Assembly: GCF_024703995.1 (NCBI RefSeq)
Contig: NZ_JAMXQV010000002.1
Location: 310,001-374,000 of the forward strand
Direction of reading: 5' to 3'
From: Amycolatopsis iheyensis
GTDB taxonomy: Bacteria; Actinomycetota; Actinomycetes; Mycobacteriales; Pseudonocardiaceae
DNA: 64,000 nt
Numbering within the stretch: position 1 is the first letter of the stretch; every line of letters begins with the position of its first letter. The translations under genes and the position numbers were made by a program. Of the stretch, positions 25,778 to 35,257 are shown one piece after another. Below the pieces are notes generated by a model, which was given only the letters and a program-made list of their open reading frames with translations, did not search any database and had not been told where the DNA came from.

Positions 25778-26715
25778 GCGGGCCCGTGGACCGCATCGCC
25801 CTCGGCCTGGCGGCGCTCGGCCGGCCCGCGTACATCAACCTGGGCCGCGACGGCGCGCTGCCGCCGGTGCGCGACGTGGCTTCGATGCGCGCGGCGACGT
25901 TCGAGGTGCTCGACGACGCGTACGCCGCGGGGGTCCGGCACGTCGACGTCGCCCGGTCCTACGGGCGCTCGGAGGAGTTCCTGGCCGGCTGGCTCGACGA
26001 GCGCGGGCACGCCGACGTCGAGGTGTCGAGCAAGTGGGGTTACGCCTACGTCGGGGACTGGCGGCTGGACGCCGAGGTGCACGAGGTGAAGGAGCACTCG
26101 GGCGCCCGGTTCGCCGCGCAGTGGGCGGAAACCCTTGCGCTGCTGGGGGAGCGGGTCGGTCTCTACCAGGTGCATTCGCTCACTGTGGACAGTCCACTGT
26201 TCACCGACGAGCCGTTGCTCGAGGCGCTGGCGGAGCTGTCGGTCAATGGTGTCGCGGTCGGGTTCTCGACGTCCGGGCCGGACCAGGCGGCCGCGATCGA
26301 GCGGGCGTTCGCGCTCGAGGTGGCCGGGCGCCCGGTGTTCTCCGCGGTGCAGTCGACGTGGAACGTCCTGGAGTCCTCGGCCGGGCGGGCGCTGGCGGTG
26401 GCCCACGCGGCCGGGAAGCGCGTGCTGGTCAAGGAAACCCTGGCCAACGGCCGGCTCGCGGTCGAGGCGCCGGCGGCGGTGCGGGACATCGCGGCGGCGC
26501 ACGACGCCGGGCCGGACGCGGTCGCCGTGGCCGCGGTGCTGGCGCAGGAGTGGGTGGACCGCGCGGTCATCGGTCCGGCGAGCCGCGCGCAGCTGACGGC
26601 GAACCTGCGGGCCACCACTCTTTCCCTGGGCGCGGACGAGGAAGCCGCGCTCGCCGACCTGGCGGAAGACCCGGGGGAGTACTGGCGACACCGGTCCTCC
26701 CTGAAGTGGGACTGA
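25774..26715 (+). CDS. Aldo/keto reductase
   Basis: 313 aa from GTG 25774, overlapping the previous stop. The AKR barrel is recognisable by VRHVDVARSYGRSEEF (Asp and Tyr of the catalytic tetrad), VSSKWGYAYVGDW (Lys), LYQVHS (His), and the NADPH-binding end VAAVLAQEWVDRAVIGPASRAQLTANL. It probably reduces an aldehyde or ketone. Together with the upstream small gene it forms a two-gene unit in the divergent ArsR/LLM cluster, which would place two oxidoreductases under one regulatory region. Confidence 0.85.
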   Translation: MSGPVDRIALGLAALGRPAYINLGRDGALPPVRDVASMRAATFEVLDDAYAAGVRHVDVARSYGRSEEFLAGWLDERGHADVEVSSKWGYAYVGDWRLDAEVHEVKEHSGARFAAQWAETLALLGERVGLYQVHSLTVDSPLFTDEPLLEALAELSVNGVAVGFSTSGPDQAAAIERAFALEVAGRPVFSAVQSTWNVLESSAGRALAVAHAAGKRVLVKETLANGRLAVEAPAAVRDIAAAHDAGPDAVAVAAVLAQEWVDRAVIGPASRAQLTANLRATTLSLGADEEAALADLAEDPGEYWRHRSSLKWD

Positions 26716-26763
26716 GCGCTTGCACTACCCTTCGCTGGCACGAAACCGACGACAGGAGGCCGG

Positions 26764-27372
26764 GTGCGTCATCGTCAGGTGGTCGCCTTGGCGGCGGTCG
26801 CGCTGGTGGGCCTGACGGCCTGCGAAGGGCCCGATCCGAACAACCTCGAGACGTACTACGACGATCCGGCGCCGACGTCGGCGCCGGTCACGACCGAGGC
26901 GCCGGTGAGTCCGGCGAAGGCCGAACCGGTCACACCGCCGGAACCCGATCCCGGTCTGCTCGCGGAGCCCGCGCTGCTGTCCGATGCGGACGTCGCGGAG
27001 GAAGGTGTGCAGCCGGCCTCGAACGAGGTCGCGGGCTGCCTGGCGGACGGGCCGTCGGCGGGCAGCCGGACCGTGACCTGGCGCTATCCCAGCGGGTCGG
27101 CGCTGAGCCACCGCGTCGTGGTGTTCCCGGACCGCTCGGCCGCCCAGGCCGTGGCGGAGAACGAGTGCGCGGGCAAGACGGTGAGCGTCCCCGTCCAGCC
27201 CGGGGTCGAGCGGCAGCAGGCCTGGAGTGACGGCAAGACCTGCACGGTGCTGCTGGCCAAGGGGACGCTCGTGTCCGAGCTGACGGTCTCGGCGAGCACC
27301 GAGACGCGGGCCGTGGACGCCGCGAAGCGCCTTCTGCCGGCGATGACGGCGAAGCTGACGGCTCAGCCGTAG
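26764..27372 (+). CDS. Lipoprotein of unknown function
   Basis: 202 aa from GTG 26764 with AGGAGG upstream. The signal peptide ends in the lipobox LTAC (Cys at residue 20), followed by an acidic Pro/Thr-rich linker to about 60. The C-terminal half resembles sensor-like secreted domains with Cys in GCLAD, ECAGK and TCTVLL. It would be anchored on the outer face of the cytoplasmic membrane. The 3' end overlaps the convergent Nudix gene by 10 bases. Ligand unknown. Confidence 0.75.
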   Translation: MRHRQVVALAAVALVGLTACEGPDPNNLETYYDDPAPTSAPVTTEAPVSPAKAEPVTPPEPDPGLLAEPALLSDADVAEEGVQPASNEVAGCLADGPSAGSRTVTWRYPSGSALSHRVVVFPDRSAAQAVAENECAGKTVSVPVQPGVERQQAWSDGKTCTVLLAKGTLVSELTVSASTETRAVDAAKRLLPAMTAKLTAQP

Positions 27373-27881
27373 CGGCGAAACCATTCCTGGACGCCTTCGC
27401 GGCCGTCGGGGATGAACGGCAGCTCCGGCGCCGGGTCCTCGACCCAGGCACGCAGCTCTTCCAGCGGTAGCCAGCGGCCTTCGACGATCTCTTCGGCCTG
27501 GTGGTGGATCGGGCCGTCCCAGCGGACCTCGAAGGCGAAGTTGTGGCAGCGGTTGCGGCCGTCGTCGTACACCTTGGTGAACAGCGGGACCGGGTCCACC
27601 CCGTGGACGCCGAGCTCTTCGGCCAGTTCGCGGCGGGCGCATTCGGCCGGGGTCTCGCCGGCGGCGACCACGCCGCCGGCCCAGCAGTCCCAGGTCGAGG
27701 GGAAGACGTCCTTCACCGCGGTGCGGAGGTGCACGTAGACGGCGCTGCCGTCACCCGAACGGACCAGCACGACCCCGGCGGCGTGCCACAGCGCGTCTTC
27801 GCGGACGCGGGCGCGGGTGGTCGTGCCGACCACCGAGCCGGCCTGGTCATAGAGCGCAACGAGTTCGTCACTGCCTGGCAT
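27363..27881 (-). CDS. Nudix hydrolase
   Basis: 172 aa from ATG 27881. The Nudix box [24 protein letters not shown] (about residues 69-92) is intact, with all metal-binding Glu residues. The N-terminal [34 protein letters not shown] is typical of the isopentenyl-diphosphate-isomerase-like branch, but the IPP isomerase active-site Cys/His pattern is not evident. The likely substrate is a nucleoside diphosphate derivative. Divergent from dop, which starts 42 bases away. Confidence 0.88.
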   Translation of the reverse strand: MPGSDELVALYDQAGSVVGTTTRARVREDALWHAAGVVLVRSGDGSAVYVHLRTAVKDVFPSTWDCWAGGVVAAGETPAECARRELAEELGVHGVDPVPLFTKVYDDGRNRCHNFAFEVRWDGPIHHQAEEIVEGRWLPLEELRAWVEDPAPELPFIPDGREGVQEWFRRYG

Positions 27882-27923
27882 GGGTGCATCGTTCCACCAT
27901 CACGACCCCGTAGGGTGGTGGAC

Positions 27924-29426
27924 ATGCGGCGGATCATGGGAACCGAAGTCGAGTACGGCATCTCCGTGCCGGGCGACGCGACGGCGAACCCGGTACTGAC
28001 CTCGACCCAGGTCGTCCTGGCCTACGCGGCGGCGGCCGACATCCCGCGTGCCCGGCGGGCGCGGTGGGACTACGAGGTGGAATCGCCGTTGCGGGACGCG
28101 CGCGGCTTCGACCTCACCGGTCCCGGCGGGCCGGGGCACGACCCGGACGTCGAGGACCTGGGGGCGGCGAACGTCATCCTGACCAACGGCGCGCGGTTGT
28201 ACGTCGACCACGCGCACCCGGAGTACTCGGCGCCCGAGGTGACGAACGCGCGCGACGCGGTCATCTGGGACAAGGCCGGCGAGCGGGTGATGGAGGAGGC
28301 CGCGCTGAAGGCGGCGTCCGTGCCCGGCCAGCCGCAGCTCCAGCTGTACAAGAACAACGTCGACGGCAAGGGCGCGAGCTACGGCACGCACGAGAACTAC
28401 CTGTGCGCGCGCTCGACGCCGTTCACCGCGATCATCGCGGGGCTGACGCCGTTCTTCGTGTCGCGGCAGGTGGTGACCGGCTCGGGCCGGGTGGGGATCG
28501 GCCAGCAGAGCGAAGAGGCCGGGTTCCAGCTCTCGCAGCGCGCGGACTACATCGAGGTCGAGGTCGGCCTGGAGACCACGCTCAAGCGCGGGATCATCAA
28601 CACCCGCGACGAGCCGCACGCCGACGCGGACAAGTACCGGCGGCTGCACGTCATCATCGGTGACGCGAACATGTCGGAGTACTCGACGTACCTGAAGGTC
28701 GGGACGACGGCGCTGGTGCTGGACCTGATCGAGTCCGGCATCCGCTTCGACGACCTGAAGCTGGACGAGCCGGTGAAGGCGGTCCACCAGATCAGCCACG
28801 ACCCGACGCTGAAGACGCAGGTGGCGCTGGCGAACGGGAAGAAGTACACCGGGCTGGACCTGCAGTTCGCCTACCACGAGATCGCTTCGCAGAACCTGGA
28901 GCGCACGGGCGCGGACCAGGCGGCGAAGGAGGTCCTGCGGGTCTGGGGCGAGGTGCTGGACGCGCTGGCGCGCGACCCGGCGGAGTGCGCGGACCGGCTG
29001 GACTGGCCGGCGAAGCTGCGTCTGCTGGAGGGCTACCGGCAGCGGGACCAGCTGGCCTGGGGCGCGCCGCGGCTGCGCTTGGTCGACCTGCAGTACTCGG
29101 ACGTGCGGCTGGCGAAGGGCCTGTACAACCGGCTGGTCACGCGCGGGTCGATGAAGCGGCTGGTGACCGAGGAAGAGGTGCTGGCCGCGGTGACGACGCC
29201 GCCGTCGGACACGCGGGCCTACTTCCGCGGCCGGGCGCTGGAGAAGTACGCGACCTCGATCGCGGCGGCTTCGTGGGATTCGGTCATCTTCGACGTGGGC
29301 AAGGAGTCCTTGGTGCGGATCCCGACCCTGGAGCCGTTGCGGGGGACGAAGGCGCACGTCGGCAAGCTGCTGGACGAGTCGGCGACGGCGGAGGACCTCG
29401 TGGAGGCGCTCACCGGTTCGGACTAG
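27924..29426 (+). CDS. dop: Depupylase / Pup deamidase
   Basis: 500 aa, leaderless from ATG 27924 (-10 TAGGGT at 27911-27916). It removes Pup from proteins and, where Pup ends in Gln, deamidates it. Carboxylate-amine-ligase features: MGTEVEYGI (ATP/Mg Glu), the Dop-specific loop (about 35-60, [20 protein letters not shown]), [17 protein letters not shown] with the nucleophilic Asp, [18 protein letters not shown] and [21 protein letters not shown]. The same motifs recur in PafA. First gene of the dop-pup-prcBA cluster. Confidence 0.97.
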   Translation: MRRIMGTEVEYGISVPGDATANPVLTSTQVVLAYAAAADIPRARRARWDYEVESPLRDARGFDLTGPGGPGHDPDVEDLGAANVILTNGARLYVDHAHPEYSAPEVTNARDAVIWDKAGERVMEEAALKAASVPGQPQLQLYKNNVDGKGASYGTHENYLCARSTPFTAIIAGLTPFFVSRQVVTGSGRVGIGQQSEEAGFQLSQRADYIEVEVGLETTLKRGIINTRDEPHADADKYRRLHVIIGDANMSEYSTYLKVGTTALVLDLIESGIRFDDLKLDEPVKAVHQISHDPTLKTQVALANGKKYTGLDLQFAYHEIASQNLERTGADQAAKEVLRVWGEVLDALARDPAECADRLDWPAKLRLLEGYRQRDQLAWGAPRLRLVDLQYSDVRLAKGLYNRLVTRGSMKRLVTEEEVLAAVTTPPSDTRAYFRGRALEKYATSIAAASWDSVIFDVGKESLVRIPTLEPLRGTKAHVGKLLDESATAEDLVEALTGSD

Positions 29427-29512
29427 GCGTGACGCACCAGCGATCGCGGCGTTGCCCCGAATGTCGGGGCCGCTGGGTAGGCTAGGAAACATCAGCCACA
29501 CCGGGAGGCGAG

Positions 29513-29707
29513 ATGGCCCAGGAAAAGATCGAAAAGCACGGCGGTGGTGACTCCGACGAGGAGTTCGACGACACCGGCGCGGCGGGTCAGGAGCGGCGCG
29601 AAAAGCTCGGCGAGGACGTCGACACGATCCTCGACGAGATCGACGACGTGCTGGAGGAGAACGCCGAGGACTTCGTCCGGGCCTACGTGCAGAAGGGCGG
29701 CGAGTAG
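29513..29707 (+). CDS. pup: Prokaryotic ubiquitin-like protein Pup
   Basis: 64 aa, preceded by GGGAGGCGAG. The disordered acidic N-terminus (MAQEKIEKHGGG) gives way to the helix that docks on Arc (EDVDTILDEIDDVLEENAEDFVRAYVQ). The C-terminus is GGE, not GGQ, so the Glu side chain is ready for PafA without Dop deamidation. TAGGCT at 29477-29482 is a plausible -10 for a pup transcript. Confidence 0.97.
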   Translation: MAQEKIEKHGGGDSDEEFDDTGAAGQERREKLGEDVDTILDEIDDVLEENAEDFVRAYVQKGGE

Positions 29708-29833
29708 CCGCTCGGGGCTTCGCGCCCTTGCCGACCGTTCAGCCGGCGGCCCGGGCTCCGCGTGACGGGTCGCCGCACGCGGAGTTCCGGTCCCCACAAA
29801 ACCGGCCCGCACAGATGGGATTTTTGAGCACGT

Positions 29834-30688
29834 ATGGACAACACCAGGGGCATCTCGGGTCCCGCGCTGCCGGCCGCGTACTTCTCGTCGGCGACGTCGT
29901 CGTTTTCGGACTTCTTGCGGGTGCAGGCGCCGGAGCTGCTTCCGGAGCGGCGGGTGGCGGGTGGCGCGGCCGAGCTGGGCGTGCCGCACGGCACGACGAT
30001 CGTGGCCTGCACGTTCGCCGGCGGTGTGCTGATCGCGGGTGACCGGCGGGCGACGTCGGGGAACCTGATCGCGAGCCGCGACATCGAGAAGGTGCACGTC
30101 ACCGACGAGTATTCGGCGGTGGGCATCGCGGGCACGGCGGGGCTGGCCGTGGAGATGGTGCGGCTGTACGCGGTGGAGCTGGCGCACTACGAGAAGATCG
30201 AAGGCGTTTCGCTGTCGCTGGACGGCAAGACGAACAAGCTCGCCGGGATGGTCAAGGCGAACCTCGAGATGGCGATGGCCGGGCTGGCGGCGATCCCGTT
30301 GTTCGTGGGGTACGACCTGGAGGCCGAGGACGCCAAGCACGCCGGGCGGATCGTGTCGTACGACGCCGCGGGCGGGCGGTACGAGGAAAACGGCGGCTAC
30401 GCGGGCATCGGCTCGGGTTCGCTGTTCGCGAAATCCGCGTTGAAGAAGCTGCACGACCCGGACGCCGACGTCGAGGGCGCGGTGCGCGTCGCGGTGGAGG
30501 CGCTCTACGACGCGGCCGACGACGACACCGCGTCGGGCGGGCCGGACCTGGTGCGGCGGATCTTCCCGAGCGTCGTGACGATCACCGCCGAGCGTGGGGC
30601 CGTCCAGCTGTCGGAGGCGGAGACCGCGGCCGTCGCGGAAGCCGTGGTGGCCGGGCGCATCGAGCGCCAGCAGAGCCGGCTCTCCTGA
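29834..30688 (+). CDS. prcB: Proteasome subunit beta
   Basis: 284 aa. A 53-residue propeptide ends at LGVPHG, and processing would expose Thr54 ([12 protein letters not shown]), the catalytic nucleophile. The catalytic Asp/Lys context is in [10 protein letters not shown] and IEKVHV. The fold continues with [16 protein letters not shown] and [19 protein letters not shown]. It forms the inner rings of the 20S core. There is no strong ribosome-binding site. The 126 bases after pup hold no other gene. Confidence 0.97.
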   Translation: MDNTRGISGPALPAAYFSSATSSFSDFLRVQAPELLPERRVAGGAAELGVPHGTTIVACTFAGGVLIAGDRRATSGNLIASRDIEKVHVTDEYSAVGIAGTAGLAVEMVRLYAVELAHYEKIEGVSLSLDGKTNKLAGMVKANLEMAMAGLAAIPLFVGYDLEAEDAKHAGRIVSYDAAGGRYEENGGYAGIGSGSLFAKSALKKLHDPDADVEGAVRVAVEALYDAADDDTASGGPDLVRRIFPSVVTITAERGAVQLSEAETAAVAEAVVAGRIERQQSRLS

Positions 30689-30741
30689 CGCGGGGCTGAA
30701 CCAGTGAACGTTGGAACACCGGAAGACCTGGAGCGCACACC

Positions 30742-31542
30742 GTGACGATGCCGTTGTATGCCTCTCCCGAGCAGCTGATGCGGGAGCGTTCCGAGCTGGC
30801 GCGCAAGGGCATCGCGCGCGGCCGGAGCGTGGTGGTGCTGAAGTACGCGGGCGGCGTGCTGTTCGTGGCGGAGAACCCGTCGGCGACGCTGCACAAGGTG
30901 TCCGAGATCTACGACCGGATCGGGTTCGCGGCGGTCGGGCGCTACAGCGAGTTCGAGAACCTGCGCGTGGCGGGCATCCGGCACGCGGATCTCAAGGGCT
31001 ACCAGTACGACCGGCGTGACGTGAGCGCCCGGGCGCTGGCGAACGCCTACGCGGCGACGCTGGGCAGCATCTTCACCGAGCAGCTGAAGCCGTTCGAGGT
31101 CGAGGTCTGCGTGGCCGAGGTGGGGGTCAGCGCGGCGGAGGACCAGCTGTACCGCCTGACCTACGACGGCTCGATCTTCGACGAGCCGCAGTACATCGTG
31201 ATGGGCGGCCAGAACGAGAAGATCGCGGCGAAGCTGAAGGAGACGTTCGAGGACGGCCTGGACCTCCAGGCGGCCCTCGGGGTGGCGGTGGCGGCGTTGC
31301 GGGCACCGAGCCAGCCGTCGGCGTCCTCGTCGGCTTCGTCCGCCGCGGGCACTTCGTCGTCGGGGAACGCTTCGGGCAACGGCAACGGTGAGGCCGACCC
31401 GATCAAGCTGGAGGTGGCGGTCCTGGACCGCGACCGCCCGCGCCGGTCGTTCCGCCGCCTGACGGGCACGGCGCTGGACGCGCTGCTGCCGGTGCCGGAC
31501 CCGGCGGGCGAGGAGCCGGAGAGCAAGCCGGAAGGCGAGTAG
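30742..31542 (+). CDS. prcA: Proteasome subunit alpha
   Basis: 266 aa from GTG 30742. The N-terminal gate segment [35 protein letters not shown] is followed by the alpha-ring fold. After about residue 190 there is a long Ser/Gly/Asn linker and a basic-then-acidic tail (RPRRSFRRL... EPESKPEGE), longer than the core needs. It forms the outer rings and receives the GQYL tail of Arc. Ends 9 bases before a strong terminator. Confidence 0.97.
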   Translation: MTMPLYASPEQLMRERSELARKGIARGRSVVVLKYAGGVLFVAENPSATLHKVSEIYDRIGFAAVGRYSEFENLRVAGIRHADLKGYQYDRRDVSARALANAYAATLGSIFTEQLKPFEVEVCVAEVGVSAAEDQLYRLTYDGSIFDEPQYIVMGGQNEKIAAKLKETFEDGLDLQAALGVAVAALRAPSQPSASSSASSAAGTSSSGNASGNGNGEADPIKLEVAVLDRDRPRRSFRRLTGTALDALLPVPDPAGEEPESKPEGE

Positions 31543-31550
31543 GGATTTTC

Positions 31551-31587
31551 CGAAGGCGGGGGGCGCGGGTCGCGTCCCCCGCCTTCG
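31551..31587 (+). terminator. Terminator after prcA
   Basis: CGAAGGCGGGGG (31551-31562) pairs perfectly with CCCCCGCCTTCG (31576-31587). A TTTTC tract precedes the stem, and the stop of the leftward methyltransferase remnant lies at its other edge, so it may work in both directions. Confidence 0.8.
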
Positions 31588-32318
31588 TCATGCCGGCCGC
31601 CGGGCGAAGGCGAGCAGGTGCGCACTGGCGTGGAGGAGCAGCGGGTCTTGTTCGACGAGCCGCGCCGCCCGCACCGCGGCTTCGACGCGGTGGGGGAACT
31701 CCGGTAGGCCGGCTTCGTCCAGGGCGGGCCAGGAAGGTCCTTCGACCCCGAAGACGGCTGTGCCGGTGAAGCCCGCAGCGGTCGCTTCGTCGCGTAGCTC
31801 GGCCGCCGTGTGCCAGTGCGTGGCGACGAAGCCGACGTGACCGTCATACGCGCCGGTCTCGACGACCGCGCGGACCGGTTCGGCGCGCTCGGCCGTCAAG
31901 GTGCCCGCGGCGCCGGCCTCCAGCAAGGACAAGTAGCGGCTGATGCCCGCGGCCGCGAGGAGCCCGCCGCCGGTTCGACGAGGTGGTACAGCGGGCCCAG
32001 GAGCAGGACCACGTCCTGGCTCGCGTCGCCGGCGGCGAGGTCCCGGGCGTCCCCGGCTTCGGCCGTGACGCCGGGCAGGGCCGCCGCTTCGGCGACGTGG
32101 GCGGGCACGACGTCCACCAGGTGCACCCGATGGCCGTCGGTGGCCAGCCAGGCCGCGTGGACGCCGGTGCCGCCGCCGACGTCGAGGATCCGGGCGCGTT
32201 CGGGCAGGAACCGCCGCAGCAGTTCCCGGGTGCGCAGGAACTCCAGCCTGCCGTGCGGGGTGCGAGCCAGGCGGGCTTCTTCGGCGGGGCCGGTCGAGTA
32301 GTGCGTCACGAGGTCCAT
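31588..32318 (-). pseudogene. Class I SAM-dependent methyltransferase, broken by internal deletion and frameshift
   Basis: The 5' part from ATG 32318 has an intact motif I (RILDVGGGTGVHAAWLATDGHRVHLVDVVPAHV) and reads to LYHLVEPA; then the frame is lost. The 3' part, in another frame, resumes at GLLAAAGISRYLSLLEAGAAG and runs to the normal C-terminus (LLHASAHLLAFARRPA) at 31588. The piece normally between (the DR...LREA..VLRPGG segment, about 16 residues) is missing. The junction is near 31966-31970 in a CCGCCGCCGG run. Either a recent inactivating deletion or a sequence error. Confidence 0.75.
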
Positions 32319-32363
32319 GTCCCAGGGTCTCGGACGCCTCAACCGGATTTCACGACCCGGATT

Positions 32364-33530
32364 TCACGACGTCGCCGGCGCCGCCCGGAAGTTCTGGTCG
32401 GCGAACGCCAGCAGGTAGGGCAGGGTCGCGCGGGCGGTGTGCCACGTGTGGTTGAACCCGCGCTCGGCGTGCACGACCGCTTCCTGCCCCCGCGCCCGCA
32501 GCGCGTCCGCGATCCGGTGGGCCGTCGTGACGTCGGTGGGCGCGCCCGTGCCCACCGCCAGCATCACCGAGATCGGCGCCGGGAAGCTCATCGTCGGCAG
32601 GTAGCGGCGTGGGGTGTTGGCGGCGATCGCTGCCCGGTTGCCGTTCAGCACGCCCACCGAGTCGTTGAGGTCGTCATACGGCAACGCGATCAGCAGGGTG
32701 GCGAACTCGTCGACGTGGTGCAGGCCGATGTTCAGCGCGCCGAAGCCGCCGCCGGACATGCCGCCCAGGGCTCGGTGGGCGCGGTCGGCCACCGTGCGGT
32801 AGTGCTGGTCGATCGCCGGGACCACCGTGCGGGCCAGGTACGTCTCCAGCTGCGGGCCGCCCGGGACGTCGAGGCATTCCCAGTCCGTCGCGGGGTTGCC
32901 TGCCGTGAGGTCGACGCTGACCACGATCATCGGCGCGATGACGCCGGCCTGCTGCAGGGCCAGCAGTGTGCCCGGCGCGTCGCCCGAGGTCAGCCAGTCG
33001 CGGGGGCCGCCGAACGGGTAGCCGTGGATCAGGTAGACGACCGGGTAGCGGCGGGCCGTGTCGGCCGCGTACCCCGGCGGCAGGACGACGTAGTTGCTGC
33101 CCGACGGGACGCCGTGGGCCGGGTCGGGCAGGTTCAGCACGTCGATGCGCTGGCCGGCGGCCGCCTTGCCCGCGCCGGCCTGGGGCGCACTCGGTGCTTC
33201 CTTGCCGTCGTCGAGCAGGCGGCCGGCCAGGTTGACCACCCCCGGGCCGCGCTGCAGCAGCCGGGCCAGGTCGTCGGACGTGCGCACGTACCCGACGTAG
33301 CTGTTCACCGCGGTGACCGCGGCGAGCAGCAGGAGGACGCCGAACGCGGTGAAGCCCCAGCGGCGCACCCGCCGCCGGTGCGCCAGAGCGATCACGACGG
33401 CGAGCACCGCCACCGCGGCCGAGGCGAAGGCCAGCCAGATCAGCGGCGACTCGAGCGGACCGAGGTCACGGGCGCGCGCGGTGATGTCGCCGGGCAGCAC
33501 CGGATCGGTCGCCAGGCCGTGCCCATCCAT
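32364..33530 (-). CDS. Membrane-anchored alpha/beta hydrolase (esterase D / mycolyltransferase-like)
   Basis: 388 aa from ATG 33530. Two or more hydrophobic segments near residues 27-80 (LIWLAFASAAVAVLAVVIALA; WGFTAFGVLLLLAAVTAV) precede the hydrolase: oxyanion region YLIHGYPFGGPRDW, nucleophile in ALGGMSGGGFGALNIGL, and the final His in RGFNHTWHTAR. The fold matches the esterase D/antigen-85 group, as in trehalose mycolyltransferase-like proteins, but mycolate transfer is not implied. The catalytic domain probably faces outside. Confidence 0.8.
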   Translation of the reverse strand: MDGHGLATDPVLPGDITARARDLGPLESPLIWLAFASAAVAVLAVVIALAHRRRVRRWGFTAFGVLLLLAAVTAVNSYVGYVRTSDDLARLLQRGPGVVNLAGRLLDDGKEAPSAPQAGAGKAAAGQRIDVLNLPDPAHGVPSGSNYVVLPPGYAADTARRYPVVYLIHGYPFGGPRDWLTSGDAPGTLLALQQAGVIAPMIVVSVDLTAGNPATDWECLDVPGGPQLETYLARTVVPAIDQHYRTVADRAHRALGGMSGGGFGALNIGLHHVDEFATLLIALPYDDLNDSVGVLNGNRAAIAANTPRRYLPTMSFPAPISVMLAVGTGAPTDVTTAHRIADALRARGQEAVVHAERGFNHTWHTARATLPYLLAFADQNFRAAPATS

Positions 33531-33542
33531 CGAATCCCCGCT

Positions 33543-33601
33543 CGTCCCCTGGCCGCGGGCATGCTCGCCCGCATCTCGATCAAGACGCTAGCCAGGGGAC
33601 G
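33543..33601. promoter_or_regulatory. Nested hairpin upstream of the esterase gene
   Basis: Outer arms CGTCCCCTGGC (33543-33553) and GCCAGGGGACG (33591-33601) are perfect; inside lies a second hairpin GCGGGC-ATGCTC-GCCCGC (33555-33572). It lies between two leftward genes: a terminator for the PAP2-kinase gene or a leader structure of the esterase gene. Confidence 0.55.
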
Positions 33602-33633
33602 CTGTGGGTTCGTTGAGAAAACGTAAAGAGTTG

Positions 33634-35115
33634 TTAAAGGCGGTAGATGGTGAGCGCGCTGGGCCGGGACCGGAAGCGGAACCGGTTGCCCAGCGGCCCG
33701 ACCTCGCCGTCGGTGGCGACCCGCCGGTGCCCGTCCAGCAGCTCGACGTCCAGCTCGGACACGTCCAGCTCCTGGTAGACGTGGCTGGCCGCCAGGGTCC
33801 GGGTGATCATCGCCAGCAGGAACCGGGCCCGCGAGTACGGCAGGTCGGCCCGCAGGTAACGGACGTCGAGCAGGCCGGTGTCGAGCGCCGGCCGCCGGCT
33901 GGGCGCGAAGCCCTTCGGCGCGTACGTGCCGTTGCCGACGAACAGCAGCCACACCTGGGTGCGCTTGCCGTTGAGCCGGACGGTGAGCGGCTTGGCGTGC
34001 CGCAGCGTGCGGGCCAGCGCGATCGCCGCCGAGGGCCACTTGGGGTGCTTCTCCTGCAGCTTTTCGCGCAGCCGCACCATCTCCGGGTACCCGCCGAGGC
34101 TCGCGGTGTTGACGAACCAGCGGTGGGCTTCGCCGTCGCCGCCTTCGACCTCGACCTCGCCCAGGTCGATGCCCACGGCGTTGCCGACCTCGGTCGCCGC
34201 GTCGGCGTCGGGCATCGAGCGGACGCCGACGTCGCGGGCGAAGTGGTTGAGCGTGCCGGCCGGGATCAGCGCCAGCGGCAGGCCGCGTTCGGCGGCGACC
34301 GACGCGACCGCGGCGACCGTCCCGTCACCGCCCGCGACGCCGAGCGCGCGGACCGTGCCCCGGCTGTCGATCTCGGCTTCGAGCTGGGCGTGCAGGTCCT
34401 GACCCGGGTCCGGGTTGATGATCTCGGCCTTCGGCCAGGCGTGCCGCGCGTCTTCGGTCGGGTCATGGCCGTCGACCCCGGAGTTCGGGTTGACCAGCAC
34501 GAGCATGTCGTCGCCGTCGACCATCTCGGGGGCTTCCGCGTCGTGGGCGGTGCGGGCCGGGACGTCGTCGTGCAGGGGCCACCAGTGCCGCGTCGCCAGG
34601 CCAACGCCGACGCCGATGCCCAGCCCGACGCCGACGTCCGAAGGCCAGTGCACACCCGTGTGGACGCGCGAGTAGGCGACGGCCAGCGCCACCGGGATCA
34701 CCGCGAGCCCGGCCCGGGGCGACTCCATCGTGACCGCCGTCGCGAAGGCGGCCGCGGACGCCGAGTGTCCCGACGGGAACGACGAGGACGTCGGCCGTTT
34801 CCGCAGGCGGCGGTGCATCGGCACCTCTTCTTCGGCGGGACGGCGGCGCGGGAACAGCGGCTTGCCGATCAGGTTGGCCGCCGCGCTGGCCCCGGCGATG
34901 GCGACGACCCCGCGCAGTGCCCCGCGGCGGGTCGCGCCTTGCTGCGCGGCGAGCACCGCGGCCACGCCCCACCAGAGGCGGGACTTGTTCGCCGATCTGG
35001 AGAGCGCCATCAGCGCGTCGTCGGCTCTCGTGGCCGGGAGGGCGGCACTGCGGCGCATCAGGGCGCGGTCGGTGCGGCCCACCCGCCGGAAGGCCTGGAT
35101 GAGCTGGTGTGTCAA
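33634..35115 (-). CDS. Bifunctional PAP2 phosphatase / diacylglycerol kinase-type protein
   Basis: 493 aa from TTG 35115; an ATG at codon 20 is an alternative. The N-terminal PAP2 domain has K-x6-RP (KPLFPRRRP), PSGH (SSFPSGHSAS) and SRVHTGVHWPSDV with the catalytic His. From about residue 205, MLVLVNPNSGVDG and GVAGGDGTVAAVASVAAERGLPLALIPAGTLNHFARD form the lipid-kinase nucleotide site. The fusion could dephosphorylate and phosphorylate membrane lipids. It is divergent from pafA. Confidence 0.88.
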   Translation of the reverse strand: MTHQLIQAFRRVGRTDRALMRRSAALPATRADDALMALSRSANKSRLWWGVAAVLAAQQGATRRGALRGVVAIAGASAAANLIGKPLFPRRRPAEEEVPMHRRLRKRPTSSSFPSGHSASAAAFATAVTMESPRAGLAVIPVALAVAYSRVHTGVHWPSDVGVGLGIGVGVGLATRHWWPLHDDVPARTAHDAEAPEMVDGDDMLVLVNPNSGVDGHDPTEDARHAWPKAEIINPDPGQDLHAQLEAEIDSRGTVRALGVAGGDGTVAAVASVAAERGLPLALIPAGTLNHFARDVGVRSMPDADAATEVGNAVGIDLGEVEVEGGDGEAHRWFVNTASLGGYPEMVRLREKLQEKHPKWPSAAIALARTLRHAKPLTVRLNGKRTQVWLLFVGNGTYAPKGFAPSRRPALDTGLLDVRYLRADLPYSRARFLLAMITRTLAASHVYQELDVSELDVELLDGHRRVATDGEVGPLGNRFRFRSRPSALTIYRL

Positions 35116-35257
35116 GGAGTCGCCTTCCCCGTGTCGTCAAGAGCAGTGCTCCAATCGTGCCTGAATCGGGGAGTTTTCACCGTCTGTGGCAGACCGGGGG
35201 CGTGTCGACGCCCGAACGGCGCACCGTCGGAGGGGGTGCAGCGCCTACTCTGGGGGG

